From assembly GCF_008830185.1 (NCBI RefSeq), contig NZ_WAGX01000005.1, forward strand, positions 310,001 through 374,000: a DNA stretch of 64,000 nt. The letters are read 5' to 3'. Of this stretch, positions 62,945-64,000 are shown in pieces. The translations under genes were made by a program, and so were the position numbers. Each line of letters opens with the position of its first letter. The first letter of the stretch is position 1. This stretch comes from Candidatus Galacturonatibacter soehngenii (GTDB taxonomy: Bacteria > Bacillota > Clostridia > Lachnospirales > Lachnospiraceae). The notes beneath the pieces are model-generated. The model had not been told where the DNA came from. It worked only from the letters and a program-made list of their open reading frames with translations, and did no database searches.

Positions 62945-63990
62945 GCTTTTTTACCTCCATTTCTTTTCTTATCTAAACGTTCCATAAAAGTTTTAATAAT
63001 GAGTGCAAATGCACTAAAATAAATAATAACTGCTACAATAATATCTATAATTTCTGTTGAAAACTCAAATAACTGCAAATAAAATCCACCTGCTGTAATG
63101 TAAGCAATGAATAAGCCAGCTAAAAGAATACCAATTGGATTGGATAAACCAAGAAGTGCTACCGAAATACCTGTAAATCCTTCTGAAGCCAATACATCTA
63201 CTACTTCGATATGTTTTCCAGAACCTGCAAGATATAAAAGCCCTCCTGCAAGGCCTGCAAGTGCACCTGCAATCATCATAGATAAAATAACATTTCTTTT
63301 TTCGTTCATTCCCGCATATTTACTAGCATCTCTATTAAAACCTGCTGCCTTTAATTCAAAACCAAAGGTGGTTCGATTTAATAAAATGTGAATGGCGATT
63401 ACTGCGATTACTGCAATAAAGAATCCACCATTGATACTAGAATCAGGAAAAATAACATTTAATCCCATTTTTGGAATTTGTGCGGTTTTAGCAATTGGAA
63501 GTGATTGGTTACGCAGTGAATCAAATAACACCTTGCTTCCCTTTACACTGAAATTAACAAAATACATACCAATATAATTCATCATGATACATGCAATTAC
63601 TACATTAACATTAAAGTATGCATTGAATGCACCTGGGATTAAAGCCCATAATGCGCCCGCTATCATACTTGCAATTACTGCAACAATCCATTGTGCATTT
63701 CCTAAGAAACCACCCCTTATTCCTACAATAATTGCTGCAAAAGCACCAACGATAAATTGACCAGGCGTTCCAATATTAAAAAGTCCTGTTTTAAAAGCAA
63801 ATCCTACAGAAAGTCCTGTCAAGATAATTGGTGTCGCATAATAAAATACTTGTCCTACTCCCTTTAAACCATGTGTAAAAGAACCAGTTAATATCGTTAA
63901 AAAGCCTGGTAATGCTTGAGAAGGATTACTAATAATTAAAACGACAAAACCAAATAAAAGTCCTACAATAATAGCAAAAATGGACGACAT
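62941..63990 (-). CDS. Nucleoside ABC transporter permease (NupP/YufP type), possibly truncated at the edge
   Basis: The first permease of the pair, at least 349 aa, with GFAFKTGLFNIGTPGQFIVG and ELKAAGFNRDASKYAGMNEK, the counterparts of the signatures in NupQ-type proteins. The frame remains open past the ATG at 63990 to the end of the window, and I see no good ribosome-binding site for that ATG. Homologous proteins begin with a short cytoplasmic stretch, so the true start may lie outside. The ATPase and the binding protein are expected further upstream. Confidence 0.9.
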   Translation of the reverse strand: MSSIFAIIVGLLFGFVVLIISNPSQALPGFLTILTGSFTHGLKGVGQVFYYATPIILTGLSVGFAFKTGLFNIGTPGQFIVGAFAAIIVGIRGGFLGNAQWIVAVIASMIAGALWALIPGAFNAYFNVNVVIACIMMNYIGMYFVNFSVKGSKVLFDSLRNQSLPIAKTAQIPKMGLNVIFPDSSINGGFFIAVIAVIAIHILLNRTTFGFELKAAGFNRDASKYAGMNEKRNVILSMMIAGALAGLAGGLLYLAGSGKHIEVVDVLASEGFTGISVALLGLSNPIGILLAGLFIAYITAGGFYLQLFEFSTEIIDIIVAVIIYFSAFALIIKTFMERLDKKRNGGKKA

Positions 63991-64000
63991 TAAGCCTACA

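Overview
The window looks like chromosome of a low-GC, anaerobic, flagellated, endospore-forming member of the Lachnospiraceae, close to Lachnoclostridium (Clostridium) phytofermentans. The grounds are the AT-rich sequence with strong GGAGG ribosome-binding sites, a sigma-K gene, a Csp-like spore protease, the three-gene anaerobic sulfite reductase, a GH112 galactoside phosphorylase and the gene order. Species assignment is inference. Most genes lie on the minus strand. I see no rRNA, tRNA, CRISPR array, prophage or intact insertion sequence.

Layout in transcription order on the minus strand, given here by ascending coordinate. 0-4.7 kb: head of the flagellar operon (flgB-flgC-fliE-fliF-fliG-fliH), running off the left edge. 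5-11.5 kb: codY, topA, dprA, comM and a sigma-K gene that encodes no pro-sequence. 11.7-17.5 kb: a conserved housekeeping run, ireB-ruvX-DUF1292-fur-RNase J-ylbF-mltG-like-trmR-trhP, related to the Bacillus yrzL/yrrK/yrzB and yrrL-O neighbourhoods. 17.6-25.9 kb: mtaB, a plus-strand HPr paralogue without the catalytic histidine, thiI-nifS, rsmE-prmA and a 769-aa cyclic-nucleotide-domain protein of unknown role. 26.2-33.6 kb: a GH112 phosphorylase and the heat-shock operon hrcA-grpE-dnaK-dnaJ with a perfect CIRCE operator. The Bacillus order hrcA-grpE-dnaK-dnaJ-prmA-rsmE-mtaB is still visible, but interrupted by the GH112 gene, the 769-aa gene, thiI-nifS and the HPr paralogue.

33.8-41.7 kb: a CBS-domain membrane protein, an RpoD-derived sigma-like protein that has lost its promoter-recognition parts and is followed by a tiny membrane protein, a DUF2975/XRE/DUF4173 operon, a hypoxanthine-DNA glycosylase, an RsuA-type pseudouridine synthase, an HD-domain protein and a 51-aa basic protein. 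41.7-47.4 kb: glutathione peroxidase, a decayed stretch with a broken TetR gene, an acetyltransferase, a Cys-cluster protein, a cysteine synthase/cystathionine lyase pair and a methyltransferase.

47.6-53.7 kb: an alpha-glucoside operon (binding protein, two permeases, GH13 alpha-1,6-glucosidase) with a LacI-family regulator and a palindromic operator. 53.8-60 kb: Csp-like subtilase, then asrA-asrB-asrC, an FNT channel and a Crp/Fnr regulator, with a GTGA-N6-TCAC site placed exactly at -41.5 of a candidate promoter. 60-64 kb: nucleoside salvage (two BMP-type ABC permeases, an MTA/SAH-type deaminase, deoC), running off the right edge.

The observations most worth a second look are the sigma-like protein at 35.5-36.3 kb, the large cyclic-nucleotide-domain protein at 23.6-26.0 kb, the matched Crp/Fnr regulator and operator for sulfite reduction, the MltG fragment without a catalytic domain, and the gene remnants at 38.9-39.1 kb (FtsW/RodA-like) and 42.7-43.1 kb (TetR).
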